This document shows, one piece after another, positions 11,483 through 20,579 of a stretch of 64,000 bases of DNA. The DNA lies in assembly GCF_015709525.1 (NCBI RefSeq), contig NZ_JADNRA010000035.1:62001-126000 (forward strand), written 5' to 3'. The translations under genes and the position numbers were made by a program. Numbering within the stretch: position 1 is the first letter of the stretch; the number at the start of each line of letters is the position of its first letter. The notes beneath the pieces were generated by a model. That model saw only the letters and a list, made by a program, of their open reading frames with translations, was not told the DNA's origin and searched no databases. Source of the stretch: Methylocystis sp. L43 (lineage in GTDB: Bacteria; Pseudomonadota; Alphaproteobacteria; Rhizobiales; Beijerinckiaceae).

Positions 11483-12919
11483 TCAGCTGCGCCGCTCGCC
11501 GCGCAGCGGCCGCTCCTCCATACGCGCGAGGAAAAGCAGGGACAGGCCCACGCAAACGGCAAGCGCCAGAAAAACGAGACGAAAGCTCGAAAACAAAGCG
11601 GCGCCGTCGACGTCCGTCTTCATCTCCTCAAGCAATTGCGCGCGGCCGCCGCCAATCGCCAGGGCGGCGAAAAGTGCGACGGCCGCCCCGGCCGCGAGCT
11701 GCCGAAAGAATTGCATCGAGGCCGTCGCCGTCCCGAGATCGCGCGAATCGACCGCATTCTGCACCGAAACTGTGGCGACAGGCAGCATCGCGCCGATCCC
11801 GAAGGTCGTGACGGTGAGCAAGGCGTTGAGCCAAAGCAGCGAGCGGCCCGAGCCCATCATCGCCGCCGCGCCCAGCGCCGCGAGAGCGCCGGCGCCGAGC
11901 CCGAGGAGCGGAGCCGTCTTGTAATGCGTCAAACGCCCCATCAATCGTCCCGACAGTGTGGCGCCGGCGACGGTGCCGACCATCAGGGGAATAAGCGTCA
12001 GCCCCGATTCGCTCGCATTCATCCCGCCGCAGATTTCGTAATAGATCGGCATCACGACCGAAAGTCCGACGAACCCGCCGAGCCCAAAGGAGCTCGACAG
12101 GATGGCGTCGCGAACGATCCGTAGCCGGAGAATGCGCAGCGGAATGAGCGGCTCCTCGGCGCGCGCCGTGCGCCAGGCGAAAAGTCCCCAGGCGAGGGCG
12201 GAGGCGGTCAGGAGCCCGACGATCGGCGCCGACCGCCACGGATAGCGCACGCCGCCCCAGCCGAGCGCCAGCACGAGAAGGCCGGAGCCGGCGATCAGCA
12301 ACATCGCGCCCAGATAGTCGACGCGATGCGGATGACGCCGCTCCGGCACGCGCTTCAACCTCGAATTGACGATCAGGAGCGCCGCGAGCCCCAGCGGCAG
12401 ATTGATCCAGAAGATCAGCGACCAATGCCAATATTGCGCAAAAATGCCGCCGAGCGCCGGACCGGCGATGCTGGAGGTGATGAACACCGCGGCGAAATAG
12501 GACTGATATCGGCCGCGCTCGCGCGGCGAGACAAGATCGGCGACGATCGTCTGCGCGAGCGAAATCAGGCCGCCGCCGCCAAGTCCCTGAATGACCCTCG
12601 CGCCGGCGAGCGCCGCCATGCTCGGGGCCAAAGCGCAAGCGACCGATCCGATCACGAAAGTGATCACCCCGACCAAAATGACGCGCCGCCGTCCGTAGAC
12701 ATCGGCGAATTTGCCGTAGAGCGGCGTCACCACCGTCGCCGCGATGAGATAGGCGGTCACGATCCAGGGCAGATCCTGCGGATCGCCGAGGTCCGCCGCG
12801 ATGGTCGGCATGGCCGTGACGACAATCGTCTGGTCGAGGGCCGAGAGCAGCATCGCGAGGCCGAGCCCGAACATGACCTGTCGCAGTTCGGCGGGGTTTG
12901 GCGGCGGGTTAGCGGACAT
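11483..12919 (-). CDS. MFS drug exporter, DHA2 (14-helix) family
   Basis: The 478-residue membrane protein carries the DHA2 signature LDQTIVVTAMPTIAADLGD in helix 1 and motif A (GKFADVYGRRRVILVG) after helix 2. Motif C appears as a Gly-rich SSIAGPALGGIF in helix 5. About fourteen hydrophobic segments are seen, as in EmrB/QacA-type proton antiporters. The substrate is unknown. There is no adjacent EmrA-like adaptor or regulator, so it probably works alone in the inner membrane. The C-terminus ends in an Arg-rich cytoplasmic tail. Confidence 0.88.
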   Translation of the reverse strand: MSANPPPNPAELRQVMFGLGLAMLLSALDQTIVVTAMPTIAADLGDPQDLPWIVTAYLIAATVVTPLYGKFADVYGRRRVILVGVITFVIGSVACALAPSMAALAGARVIQGLGGGGLISLAQTIVADLVSPRERGRYQSYFAAVFITSSIAGPALGGIFAQYWHWSLIFWINLPLGLAALLIVNSRLKRVPERRHPHRVDYLGAMLLIAGSGLLVLALGWGGVRYPWRSAPIVGLLTASALAWGLFAWRTARAEEPLIPLRILRLRIVRDAILSSSFGLGGFVGLSVVMPIYYEICGGMNASESGLTLIPLMVGTVAGATLSGRLMGRLTHYKTAPLLGLGAGALAALGAAAMMGSGRSLLWLNALLTVTTFGIGAMLPVATVSVQNAVDSRDLGTATASMQFFRQLAAGAAVALFAALAIGGGRAQLLEEMKTDVDGAALFSSFRLVFLALAVCVGLSLLFLARMEERPLRGERRS

Positions 12920-12990
12920 GGCCTCGGGGGAACAGCACGGGGAGCCCTAACTACAGTGTTGCGGCGCCGAACGAAACCCTCACGCCGGCC

Positions 12991-14568
12991 TTATAGGGCT
13001 TCGCGGATCACCCGCAGCAGCGCCGCCGCATCTTCGAGCCCCCGCAGCAGCGGATGGTCGGCGCCTTGCGGCCTTTCCCGCGCGAGGGCGCGCAGCGCCT
13101 GTTCGGAGGCGACGATTCGCGGCGCCAAACCGCGCCGTTTGGCGATGGCGAGCCGCTCGGCCTCGAGCGCGCGCAGCAGGCGCGCCTCGGCCACCGTCAG
13201 CGGCGGCTCCTGCTGTTGTCGCGGCGTGTCGATCGGCGCTGGCGTGAGCTCAGGCAGATCGGCATCATCTTCCGAAAGGTCGGCGCGCGCGGCGAAGCCG
13301 CTTGCGAGCGCGACGCGCCATCCGAGCGCGAATGATGAGAGGCGCCGGGGCCACGCCAGCGGTCCGCCGCGGCAATGATCGCATCGGCCGCAAGGCCCGC
13401 TCTCTTCGCCAAATTCTGCGAGGAGACGCTGAAAGCGGCAGCCCGGCGCGGCTGCAAGCCGGGCCATCGCCTGACGTCTGGCGTAATCGCCGGCGGCCGC
13501 GTCATTGTCTTGCGCCGCTTCCGGAATGCGCCAGCGCAGCGCCAGCTCCGCGGGCGAGAACAGCGTCAGCGCGCGGGCCGGCGCGCCATCGCGTCCGGCG
13601 CGGCCGATCTCCTGATAATAGCCTTCGACCGAGGTCGGCAGATCGGCGTGAACGATGAAGCGCACGTCGGGCTTGTCGACGCCCATGCCGAAGGCGATGG
13701 TCGCCACCATCACCGCGCCCTTGCGGGTAAAGAAAGCGTCCTGGCTCTCCGAGCGCGTGTGGGCGTCGAGCCCCGCGTGATAGGGCAGCGCATCGAAGCC
13801 GAGCCGCGAGAGTTCGCGCGCCAGCGCGTCGGTCTTGTTGCGCGAGTTGCAATAAATGATGCCGCTTTCCTTCCCGGCGCCGCGGCCTTTGCGCGCGAAT
13901 TCGACGATCTGTCGCAGGCCGGCGCGCTTCTGTGCGAAATCGAGCGCAAGATTCGGCCGCGCGAAGGAGCGCTGAAAAATCTCGGGAGGCCGAGAAAACA
14001 GCGTGCGGGCGATGTCGTCGCGGGTGCGCGGACCGGCCGTCGCGGTGACGGCGAGCATCGGCGGGGCGCCGAGCTTTCGGGCGATGTCGCCGAGCGCGCG
14101 ATAGTCGGGGCGAAACTCATGGCCCCAATGCGAGACGCAATGCGCCTCGTCGACCGCGAAGAGTTTTATGCGAATGCTGCGCAATAAATTCTGCATTCCG
14201 TCCTGGGCGAGACGTTCGGGGGCGGCGTAAAGCAGCTTTGCCCGGCCCGATGCGACGGCGTCGATCGCGGCGGCGGCCTCATTGTCCTCCTGCATGGAGT
14301 GAAGCGCGACGGCGCCGACGCCCGAATCGGCGAGGGTTCGAAGCTGGTCGCGCATCAGCGCGATCAGCGGCGAGCAGACGAGAACGAGCCCGCCCCCCGG
14401 CGCCGCGGCCGGCAGCTGATAGAGCAGCGATTTGCCGGAGCCCGTCGGCATGATGGCGATGGCGTCGCGGCCGTCGAGCACCGCCTCGACGATCTCCGCC
14501 TGCCCCGGCAGAAAGTCCGGAAAGCCGAAAATGCTGCGCAGCAATTCTTGCGCGGACAGTCCCATCAT
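12991..14568 (-). CDS. RecQ-family ATP-dependent DNA helicase
   Basis: The 525-residue product has the SF2 helicase motifs: FLPGQAEIVEAVLDGRD, Walker A MPTGSGKSLLYQLP, DEAHCVSHWGHEFRPDY, VTATAGP, a motif V/VI segment (FGMGVDKPDV and QEIGRAGRDG) and the RecQ zinc cysteines in GPCGRCDHCRGG. The C-terminal ~65 residues resemble an HRDC-like helical unit. The winged-helix region is very short, so this is a compact RecQ rather than a full RecQ. The start at 14568 was chosen because its ATG overlaps the stop codon of the gene at 14565-14861 (ATGA), giving translational coupling. Confidence 0.9.
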   Translation of the reverse strand: MMGLSAQELLRSIFGFPDFLPGQAEIVEAVLDGRDAIAIMPTGSGKSLLYQLPAAAPGGGLVLVCSPLIALMRDQLRTLADSGVGAVALHSMQEDNEAAAAIDAVASGRAKLLYAAPERLAQDGMQNLLRSIRIKLFAVDEAHCVSHWGHEFRPDYRALGDIARKLGAPPMLAVTATAGPRTRDDIARTLFSRPPEIFQRSFARPNLALDFAQKRAGLRQIVEFARKGRGAGKESGIIYCNSRNKTDALARELSRLGFDALPYHAGLDAHTRSESQDAFFTRKGAVMVATIAFGMGVDKPDVRFIVHADLPTSVEGYYQEIGRAGRDGAPARALTLFSPAELALRWRIPEAAQDNDAAAGDYARRQAMARLAAAPGCRFQRLLAEFGEESGPCGRCDHCRGGPLAWPRRLSSFALGWRVALASGFAARADLSEDDADLPELTPAPIDTPRQQQEPPLTVAEARLLRALEAERLAIAKRRGLAPRIVASEQALRALARERPQGADHPLLRGLEDAAALLRVIREAL

Positions 14569-14861
14569 GGCGCCGCTTGCGGCAGCAGCGCCTCGGCGAT
14601 TTCGCGCCATTCGTCTTCGAGCGGGCCTCTTTGCGGCTCTCGCCCGGCGCGGCGATACCAGTAGAAGGCGTTCGAAAGATCGCCTTCCTTGCGATGGAGG
14701 TAGGCGTGGACCCACATGCTCTGGGGGTCGGATTTGTCGTCGACGCATTTATGCGCCGCGTTCCAATCGCCCGTGGCGTCGAACCACAGCGCGCGCAGCG
14801 GCGGCGGGAGCGCCGGCGGCTCGGGTGCCGAAAGCGATTCGAGAAAAGCGTCGACGGTCAT
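14565..14861 (-). CDS. Conserved small protein of unknown function coupled to the RecQ-like gene
   Basis: The 98-residue product is acidic and Trp-rich (ALWFDATGDWNAAHKCVDD, MWVHAYLHRKEGD, AFYWYRRAGR). The pattern recalls a short TPR-like helical pair with conserved aromatic residues. Its stop codon overlaps the start of the helicase gene by four bases, so the two are co-translated. No function is assigned. No signal peptide is seen, so it should be cytoplasmic. Confidence 0.75.
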   Translation of the reverse strand: MTVDAFLESLSAPEPPALPPPLRALWFDATGDWNAAHKCVDDKSDPQSMWVHAYLHRKEGDLSNAFYWYRRAGREPQRGPLEDEWREIAEALLPQAAP

Positions 14862-15398
14862 GGGCTGCTCTCAAATCATAAGAAGAGCATCATGGCGGCG
14901 CGAAGCAGCGCAACAGCTCTTTCTGCATTTCGCCGCGCCAACCATAATTAATCGAGCGAACGACTCTGCTCGGTAGTTAGCGGAAATACCTCCCCCTTGC
15001 GGGGAGGTCGGCGGTCGCAGACCGCCGGGTGGGGGTCTCACCGCGCCAGCATGCAATGACCCCCACCCGACCCCGCTTCGCGGGGCCACCTCCCCGCAGG
15101 GGGGAGGGAATACGCAAAACCCCAGCCCTCGACTCGATCCAAAGTCGCCAAGCCGACCAACGCGACCGATATTCGTGAAGTTCGCGCTTAGCTATTCGCG
15201 TCGGATTCCTGCTCTGAAGTTATGAGTATAACCCCCAGATGTTGACGCACGAAACCATCCCGCGTATCAATTCCTCCAATCTCGAAAGAGAACCCTAATA
15301 CGCCGAGCCGCCCGAGAGGCGGTAGGCCAACGCCCGGCAGCGCGATGCGCCCCCGGGCGCGTTTTGCTTTGGAGCCTTCGCGCTCGCGGGAGAACAGC
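14862..15398. other. Gene-free gap upstream of ffh
   Basis: The gap of about 540 bases holds a long palindromic repeat at 14989-15108. The remaining ~290 bases before ffh show only short GC-rich inverted pieces (for example GCCGCC..GGCGGT near 15305) and no supportable gene. The ffh promoter should lie here. No 4.5S RNA was recognised. Confidence 0.5.
14989..15108. repeat. REP-like palindromic element (CCTCCCC/GGGGAGG type), intergenic copy
   Basis: The outer arms CCTCCCCCTTGCGGGGAGG and CCTCCCCGCAGGGGGGAGG are each hairpins. The inner arms GGGTGGGGGTC and GACCCCCACCC are inverted with respect to each other. The same layout occurs at 26341-26451 inside ileS. Confidence 0.85.
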
Positions 15399-16937
15399 AT
15401 GTTCGAGAGCCTTTCCGATAAGCTCTCCGGCATTTTCGACAAGCTCACACGGCGCGGCGCGCTTTCCGAAGCCGACGTCAATGAGGCGCTGCGCGAAATC
15501 CGCCGCGCGCTGCTGGAGGCCGACGTCGCGCTCGACGTCGTGCGCTCCTTCACCGACAAGGTCCGCGACCGCGCGATCGGCGCCGGCGTCATCAAATCGG
15601 TGACGCCCGGCCAGATGGTCGTCAAGATCGTCAATGACGTGCTGATCGAGACGCTCGGCCAGGACGCGGAGCCGATCGATCTCGTCGCCGCGCCGCCGCT
15701 CGCCATCATGATGGTCGGCCTGCAAGGCGCCGGCAAAACCACGACCACCGCCAAGATCGCCAAACGGCTGAAGGAGCGCCACGGCAAGCGCACGCTGATG
15801 GCCTCGCTCGACGTCAAACGCCCGGCGGCCCAGGAACAGCTCGCCGTGCTCGGCCGGCAAGTCGAGGTCGACACGCTGCCGATCGTGCCCGGCCAGACGC
15901 CGGTGCAGATCGCCAAGCGCGCGATGGAGGCGGCGCGGCTGCAGGGCTATGACGTGGTGCTGCTCGACACCGCCGGCCGCACGCATATCGACGAGCCGCT
16001 GATGGCCGAGATGGCGGAGATAAAGACCTCCTCCAAGCCGCATGAAATCCTGCTCGTCGCCGATGCGCTCACCGGCCAGGACGCGGTCAATCTCGCCCAG
16101 AATTTCGATGCGCGGGTCGGGCTGACGGGCATTGTATTGACGCGTATGGACGGCGATGGCCGCGGCGGCGCGGCGCTCTCTATGCGCTATGTCACCGGCA
16201 AGCCGATCAAGCTCATCGGCGTCGGCGAAAAGATGGACGCGCTCGACGAATTCTCGCCGACGCGCATCGCCAACCGCATTCTCGGCATGGGCGACATTGT
16301 CGCGCTGGTCGAAAAGGCCGCCCAGGCGATCGACGCCGAACAGGCCCGCAAGGCCGCCGAGCGGATGGCCAAGGGCAAGTTCGATCTGCAGGACCTTTGC
16401 GATCAGCTCGCCCAGGTGGAAAAGATCGGCGGATTGGGCGGCATCATGGGTCTGCTTCCGGGCGTCGCTAAGATGAAGGATCAGATCGCCGCGTCCGGTT
16501 TCGACGACAAGATGGTCAGGCGCCAGCGCGCCATCATCCTTTCGATGACGCCCAAGGAGCGGCGCAATCCCGATCTGATGAAAGCCTCACGCAAGAAGCG
16601 CATCGCCGCAGGCTCGGGCGTCAAGGTCGAGGACGTCAATAAGCTCCTCAAGCAGCATCGGCAGATGGCCGATCTGATGAAGTCCTTCGGCGCAGGCAAG
16701 CGCGGCGGCGGCATGATGGGCAAGGCGGCGCAAATGATGGGGCTCGGCCCCGGCATGCAGATGCCGTCTCAGGAAGAGCTGCAGCAGCTGCAGGCGAAGC
16801 TTGGCGTCCAGCAGCCGAAAGCGCCGCCCGGCGGCATTCCGGCGGCGCCGCCCCCCGATCTTCTCGCCAAGCCAAGCCTGCCGGGGCTCGGCGGCGGCTT
16901 GCTGAGCGGATTGAACCCCTTCGGGAAGAAGAAATAG
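15399..16937 (+). CDS. ffh: Signal recognition particle GTPase Ffh
   Basis: The 512-residue protein targets nascent membrane and secreted proteins to FtsY/SecYEG with the SRP RNA. It has an N domain ([16 protein letters not shown]), the G1 motif [18 protein letters not shown], the DTAGR G3 motif and [15 protein letters not shown]. The M domain is rich in methionine (for example [20 protein letters not shown]). The C-terminus has a Pro/Ala/Gly-rich extension ending LNPFGKKK. The ATG at 15399 starts the N domain directly; earlier in-frame codons would add an unrelated leader. It heads the ffh-rpsP-rimM-trmD series. Confidence 0.98.
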   Translation: MFESLSDKLSGIFDKLTRRGALSEADVNEALREIRRALLEADVALDVVRSFTDKVRDRAIGAGVIKSVTPGQMVVKIVNDVLIETLGQDAEPIDLVAAPPLAIMMVGLQGAGKTTTTAKIAKRLKERHGKRTLMASLDVKRPAAQEQLAVLGRQVEVDTLPIVPGQTPVQIAKRAMEAARLQGYDVVLLDTAGRTHIDEPLMAEMAEIKTSSKPHEILLVADALTGQDAVNLAQNFDARVGLTGIVLTRMDGDGRGGAALSMRYVTGKPIKLIGVGEKMDALDEFSPTRIANRILGMGDIVALVEKAAQAIDAEQARKAAERMAKGKFDLQDLCDQLAQVEKIGGLGGIMGLLPGVAKMKDQIAASGFDDKMVRRQRAIILSMTPKERRNPDLMKASRKKRIAAGSGVKVEDVNKLLKQHRQMADLMKSFGAGKRGGGMMGKAAQMMGLGPGMQMPSQEELQQLQAKLGVQQPKAPPGGIPAAPPPDLLAKPSLPGLGGGLLSGLNPFGKKK

Positions 16938-16996
16938 CAAACCGGCGATTGTCGTCGCCGGCCCTTCACTCACCTCAACGCAACAGGAACGAAAAC

Positions 16997-17356
16997 ATGT
17001 CCCTTAAAATTCGTCTCGCCCGCGGCGGCGCCAAGAAGCGTCCCTTCTATCGTGTCGTCGTCGCCGACTCGCGCTCGCCGCGCGACGGCCGCTACATCGA
17101 GAAGATCGGTTATTTCGATCCCTTGAAGGAGAAGGACGCGGCCGACCGCCTCGTGCTCGACACGGAAAAGGCGAAGGCCTGGATGGAGAAAGGCGCGCAG
17201 CCAACCGACCGCGTCGCGCGCCTGCTCGACGGCCTTGGCGTGATGAAGCGCGAAGCGCGCAACAATCCGCAGAAGGCGCAGCCCAAGAAGAAGGCGCAGG
17301 AGCGCGCCGCCGCGGCGGCCGAGGCCGCAGGCGCGGCGGAAGCGCCGGCGGCGTAA
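16997..17356 (+). CDS. rpsP: 30S ribosomal protein S16
   Basis: The 119-residue product begins [20 protein letters not shown], the S16 hallmark, and continues with [13 protein letters not shown]. After the ~80-residue core there is a Lys/Ala-rich tail, as is common in alphaproteobacteria. AGGAAC precedes the ATG. It follows ffh by 59 bases and is separated from rimM by a large inverted repeat. Confidence 0.98.
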   Translation: MSLKIRLARGGAKKRPFYRVVVADSRSPRDGRYIEKIGYFDPLKEKDAADRLVLDTEKAKAWMEKGAQPTDRVARLLDGLGVMKREARNNPQKAQPKKKAQERAAAAAEAAGAAEAPAA

Positions 17357-17383
17357 GCCTTCTGTGCGTCACGTTTCATTCGC

Positions 17384-17496
17384 CCTCATGCTGAGGAGCG
17401 CCCAACGGGCGCGTCTCGAAGCACGAGGGCGGACAGCGCGCGCGGCGATTTCCTCGTCCTTCGAGACGCCGCCTGCGGCGGCTCCTCAGGATGAGG
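17384..17496. repeat. Long inverted repeat (paired ~45-bp arms) between rpsP and rimM
   Basis: The left arm runs from CCTCATGCTGAGGAGCGCC to GCGTCTCGAAGCACGAGG (about 17384-17428). The right arm, about 17452-17496, is its reverse complement with a few changes (CCTCGTCCTTCGAGACG to GGCTCCTCAGGATGAGG). The arms flank a ~23-base spacer. The right end, GGATGAGG, lies seven bases before the rimM ATG and acts as its ribosome-binding site. Confidence 0.85.
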
Positions 17497-17503
17497 AAAT
17501 CGA

Positions 17504-18085
17504 ATGAAAGGGCCTGCGAAAGGCCTCGTCCTCCTCGGCCGCTTCGGCGCGGCGCATGGCGTGCGCGGCGAGATCCGACTGCAGAGCTTCACCGCCGATC
17601 CTTTGGCGATCGCGGCCTATGACGGCCTCACCGATAAAAGCGGGACGCGCCATTTCAGGCTGCGCGCCGTGCGCCCGCAGGGCAAGGACATGCTCGTCGC
17701 GCAAGTCGAGGGCGTCGACGACCGCGCCGGCGCCGAGGCCTTAAGCCGCGTCGAAGTCTACGTCGCGCGCGACAAACTCCCCGCGCCGGAAGAGGACGAA
17801 TTTTATATCGCCGATCTCATCGGCCTTCGCGCCGAAACGGCGGATGGCCAAATGGTCGGCGTCGTCGTCGCGGTGAGAAATTTCGGCGCGGGCGATATTC
17901 TCGAGATTGCGCCCGCGCAGGGCCCCGAAAAATTATCAGACTTTGCGGACGAAGCCCCGCGAAGCAAGGTCGGCGTCGAGACGCTGCTTCTGCCCTTCAC
18001 CAAGGCCACAACGCCCCTCATCGACGTGAAAGCGGGGCGCGTCGTGATCATTCCGCCGACGGAGGTGGAAGGGGAAGCTCCGTAG
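17504..18085 (+). CDS. rimM: Ribosome maturation factor RimM
   Basis: The 193-residue protein assists 30S head assembly with S19. It has an N-terminal RimM barrel (VLLGRFGAAHGVRGEIRLQS) and a C-terminal PRC-like barrel (DEFYIADLIGLRAETADGQ, ending in the conserved VKAGRVVIIPP). The ATG at 17504 is set by the GATGAGG ribosome-binding site donated by the upstream repeat. The order rpsP-rimM-trmD is the usual one. Confidence 0.97.
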   Translation: MKGPAKGLVLLGRFGAAHGVRGEIRLQSFTADPLAIAAYDGLTDKSGTRHFRLRAVRPQGKDMLVAQVEGVDDRAGAEALSRVEVYVARDKLPAPEEDEFYIADLIGLRAETADGQMVGVVVAVRNFGAGDILEIAPAQGPEKLSDFADEAPRSKVGVETLLLPFTKATTPLIDVKAGRVVIIPPTEVEGEAP

Positions 18086-18148
18086 GCGTTCGCCAGGCAG
18101 ACTGCGCCGCTCTTCTCCGCTTCCCGCGCTTCATGCCATAACCGCACC

Positions 18149-18856
18149 ATGTTCCGCGCGACGGTCCTGACGCTCTTTCCCGAAATGTTTCCAGGTCCCT
18201 TGGGCCTGTCGCTCGCCGGCGACGCGCTGTCGCGCGGCGTCTGGGCGCTTGAGCCGCGGCAGATCCGCGAGCATGGGCTCGGCCGCCATCGCGCCGTCGA
18301 CGACACGCCCGCCGGCGGCGGCCCGGGCATGGTGATGCGCGCCGACGTGCTAGCGGCGGCGATCGACGCCGCTGCGCCCAAGGACGATCCGCGCCCGCGC
18401 CTGCTGATGAGTCCGCGCGGCGCGCCGCTGACCCAGGCGCGCGCGCGCGCGCTCGCCCAAGGCCCCGGCGCGATCATTCTCTGCGCCCGATTTGAAGGCG
18501 TCGACGAGCGCATCATCGACGCTCGCGCGCTCGAAGAAATGTCGATCGGCGATTTCGTGCTTTCGGGCGGCGAGATCGCGGCGCTGGCGCTGATCGACGC
18601 CTGCGTGCGGCTCATTCCCGGCGTGATGGGCGAAGAAGCCTCAGGCGTCGAAGAAAGTTTTGAGGCCGGGCTCCTCGAATATCCGCATTACACGCGGCCA
18701 CGCGAGTTCGAGGGGCGCGACATCCCCGACGTGCTGCTCTCCGGCGACCATGCCAGAATCGCCAAATGGCGCCATGAACAGGCGCTGGCGCTGACCCGCG
18801 CGCGACGCCCCGACCTGTTGGCGCCCCAGACAGGCGACGCTTCCCGCCACCGCTAA
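18149..18856 (+). CDS. trmD: tRNA (guanine-37-N1)-methyltransferase TrmD
   Basis: The 235-residue SPOUT methyltransferase makes m1G37 in tRNAs that read CNN and GGN codons. It begins [18 protein letters not shown] and shows [17 protein letters not shown], the knot motif [16 protein letters not shown] and [19 protein letters not shown] with the catalytic Asp region. The length is typical. In related genomes rplS normally comes next; here the next gene is dps. Confidence 0.97.
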   Translation: MFRATVLTLFPEMFPGPLGLSLAGDALSRGVWALEPRQIREHGLGRHRAVDDTPAGGGPGMVMRADVLAAAIDAAAPKDDPRPRLLMSPRGAPLTQARARALAQGPGAIILCARFEGVDERIIDARALEEMSIGDFVLSGGEIAALALIDACVRLIPGVMGEEASGVEESFEAGLLEYPHYTRPREFEGRDIPDVLLSGDHARIAKWRHEQALALTRARRPDLLAPQTGDASRHR

Positions 18857-18968
18857 ATCTCCGCGCTCTGCTCTATTTTTCATCTGGTCCGCCAGCGCGC
18901 GCGATCTAGCTAATAGCAGCGCACCCCGAGCTTGAGCCTGGAGCCAGGGCGCAAGGAGGCCCACCCAA

Positions 18969-19508
18969 ATGCAAAAAACAAAGACGCCGATGAAGCCCGA
19001 CACCGAACGTTCGGCGCTGGATACGCCGACCGATCTCGAAAAACAGTCGACGATGAAGGTCGCCGCGGAGGTCAACAAGCTCGTCGCCGACGCCCTCGCG
19101 CTTTATATGAAGACCAAGAATTTCCACTGGCACATGAGCGGCCCGCATTTCCGCGACTACCATCTGCTGCTCGACGAGCAGGCGACGCAGATCTACGCCG
19201 CCGTCGACCCGCTTGCCGAGCGCGTGCGCAAGCTCGGTCAGCCGACCCTGCGCTCGATCGGGCAGGTGGCGCAGATGTCCCGCATCAAGGACAATGACGA
19301 GGAATTCGTTTCGCCTTACGACATGCTGTGCGAATTGCTCGACGACAACAAGGGCATGGCCGAGTCGCTGCGCAACGCCCATAAGGTCTGCGACGACAAT
19401 GAAGACATCGCAACGGCGAGCCTTCTCGAAACTTTTCTTGACGAGACCGAAAAGCGAACCTGGTTCCTGTTCGAGGCGGCGCGCGGCGCCGGCCCCGGCG
19501 GCCACTGA
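18969..19508 (+). CDS. dps: Dps-family ferritin-like DNA-protection protein
   Basis: The 179-residue protein stores iron and protects DNA in starved or oxidatively stressed cells. The intersubunit ferroxidase residues are visible in NFHWHMSGPHFRDYHLLLDEQ (His, His, Asp, Glu). The N-terminal ~35 residues form a polar, Lys-containing tail of the kind that binds DNA. AAGGAGG precedes the ATG. It stands alone between trmD and the convergent hbd gene. The 110-base upstream gap should hold its promoter; no OxyR or Fur site could be identified with confidence. Confidence 0.92.
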   Translation: MQKTKTPMKPDTERSALDTPTDLEKQSTMKVAAEVNKLVADALALYMKTKNFHWHMSGPHFRDYHLLLDEQATQIYAAVDPLAERVRKLGQPTLRSIGQVAQMSRIKDNDEEFVSPYDMLCELLDDNKGMAESLRNAHKVCDDNEDIATASLLETFLDETEKRTWFLFEAARGAGPGGH

Positions 19509-19529
19509 CACAAGGCGGCCGTTCGAACG

Positions 19530-20411
19530 CTAGCGCGTCGGAACGGGCGTGCCGCTGCGATAATCGTAGAAGCCGCGCTGCGTCTTTTTGCCGAGCCAGC
19601 CCGCTTCGACATATTTCACGAGCAGAGGGCAGGGGCGGTATTTCGAATCCGCCAGGCCCTCATGCAGCACCTGCATGACCGAAAGACAGGTGTCCAGGCC
19701 GATGAAATCGGCGAGTTGCAGCGGACCCATCGGGTGGTTGGCCCCGAGCTTCATCGCCGTGTCGATGGCGTCGACCGAGCCCACGCCTTCGTAGAGCGTG
19801 TAGATCGCCTCATTGATCATCGGCAGCAGAATGCGGTTGACGATGAAGGCGGGGAAGTCCTCAGAAACGCTGATCGTCTTGCCAAGCTTGACGACGAACG
19901 CCTTCGTCTCCTCGAAAGTGACGTCATCGGTCGCAATGCCGCGAATGAGTTCGACAAGCTGCATGCGCGGCACCGGATTCATGAAATGAATGCCGATGAA
20001 GCGCTCCGGCCGACCGGTGACGGCGGCAAGGCGCGTGATCGAAATCGATGACGTATTGGAGCTGATGATCGCGCCGGGCTTCACGAACTGCGCGAGCTCG
20101 GTCAGAATCTTTCGCTTGAGGTCTTCGACCTCGGTCGCCGCCTCGATTAAGAGGTCGGCGTCGGCGAAGTCGGCCATTTTTGGCGCGCCGGATATACGCT
20201 CGAGCGCCGGTTCGACCGCCGCGGCGTCGATCTGGCCGCGCTCCACGGCGCGTCGCATCTGCGCGGCGACATCGGCGATGCCGGCGTCGATGCGTTCCTG
20301 CGAAATGTCGTTCAGGGCGACGTCATAGCCGGCAAGCGCGCAGACATGGGCGATCCCCTTGCCCATCTGGCCCGCGCCGATGACGCCGATCTTGCGAATT
20401 TCGAAGCCCAT
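19530..20411 (-). CDS. hbd: 3-hydroxybutyryl-CoA dehydrogenase
   Basis: The 293-residue enzyme oxidises 3-hydroxybutyryl-CoA to acetoacetyl-CoA with NAD(P). It has the Rossmann motif GVIGAGQMGKGIAHVCALAGYDV, the catalytic FIGIHFMNPVP (His) and SEDFPAFIVNRILLPMINEA, and a C-terminal dimerisation domain (NHPMGPLQLADFIGLD). It lies downstream of etfBA on the same strand, a common pairing that links acyl-CoA oxidation to electron transfer. It could also take part in polyhydroxybutyrate or ethylmalonyl-CoA metabolism. Confidence 0.94.
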   Translation of the reverse strand: MGFEIRKIGVIGAGQMGKGIAHVCALAGYDVALNDISQERIDAGIADVAAQMRRAVERGQIDAAAVEPALERISGAPKMADFADADLLIEAATEVEDLKRKILTELAQFVKPGAIISSNTSSISITRLAAVTGRPERFIGIHFMNPVPRMQLVELIRGIATDDVTFEETKAFVVKLGKTISVSEDFPAFIVNRILLPMINEAIYTLYEGVGSVDAIDTAMKLGANHPMGPLQLADFIGLDTCLSVMQVLHEGLADSKYRPCPLLVKYVEAGWLGKKTQRGFYDYRSGTPVPTR

Positions 20412-20579
20412 TTTTTACCACCGTCAGCCAAGCTCGCGCCGGATAGCAAGCGGCGCGCCCGCGCTGAGTGCGTGCCGCAGTGCAATATAACTTGCGTTCC
20501 TTCGCAAAGAAAACAAAGAAAAAGCTCTGGGCGCCGACGCGCCGGACCATGCGGACCGAAGCGACGGCGGTTTTTGTGG

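Noticed and set aside
15114-15398. Possible 4.5S RNA gene upstream of ffh
   Set aside because: The conserved SRP RNA tetraloop and symmetric-loop sequences were not found.
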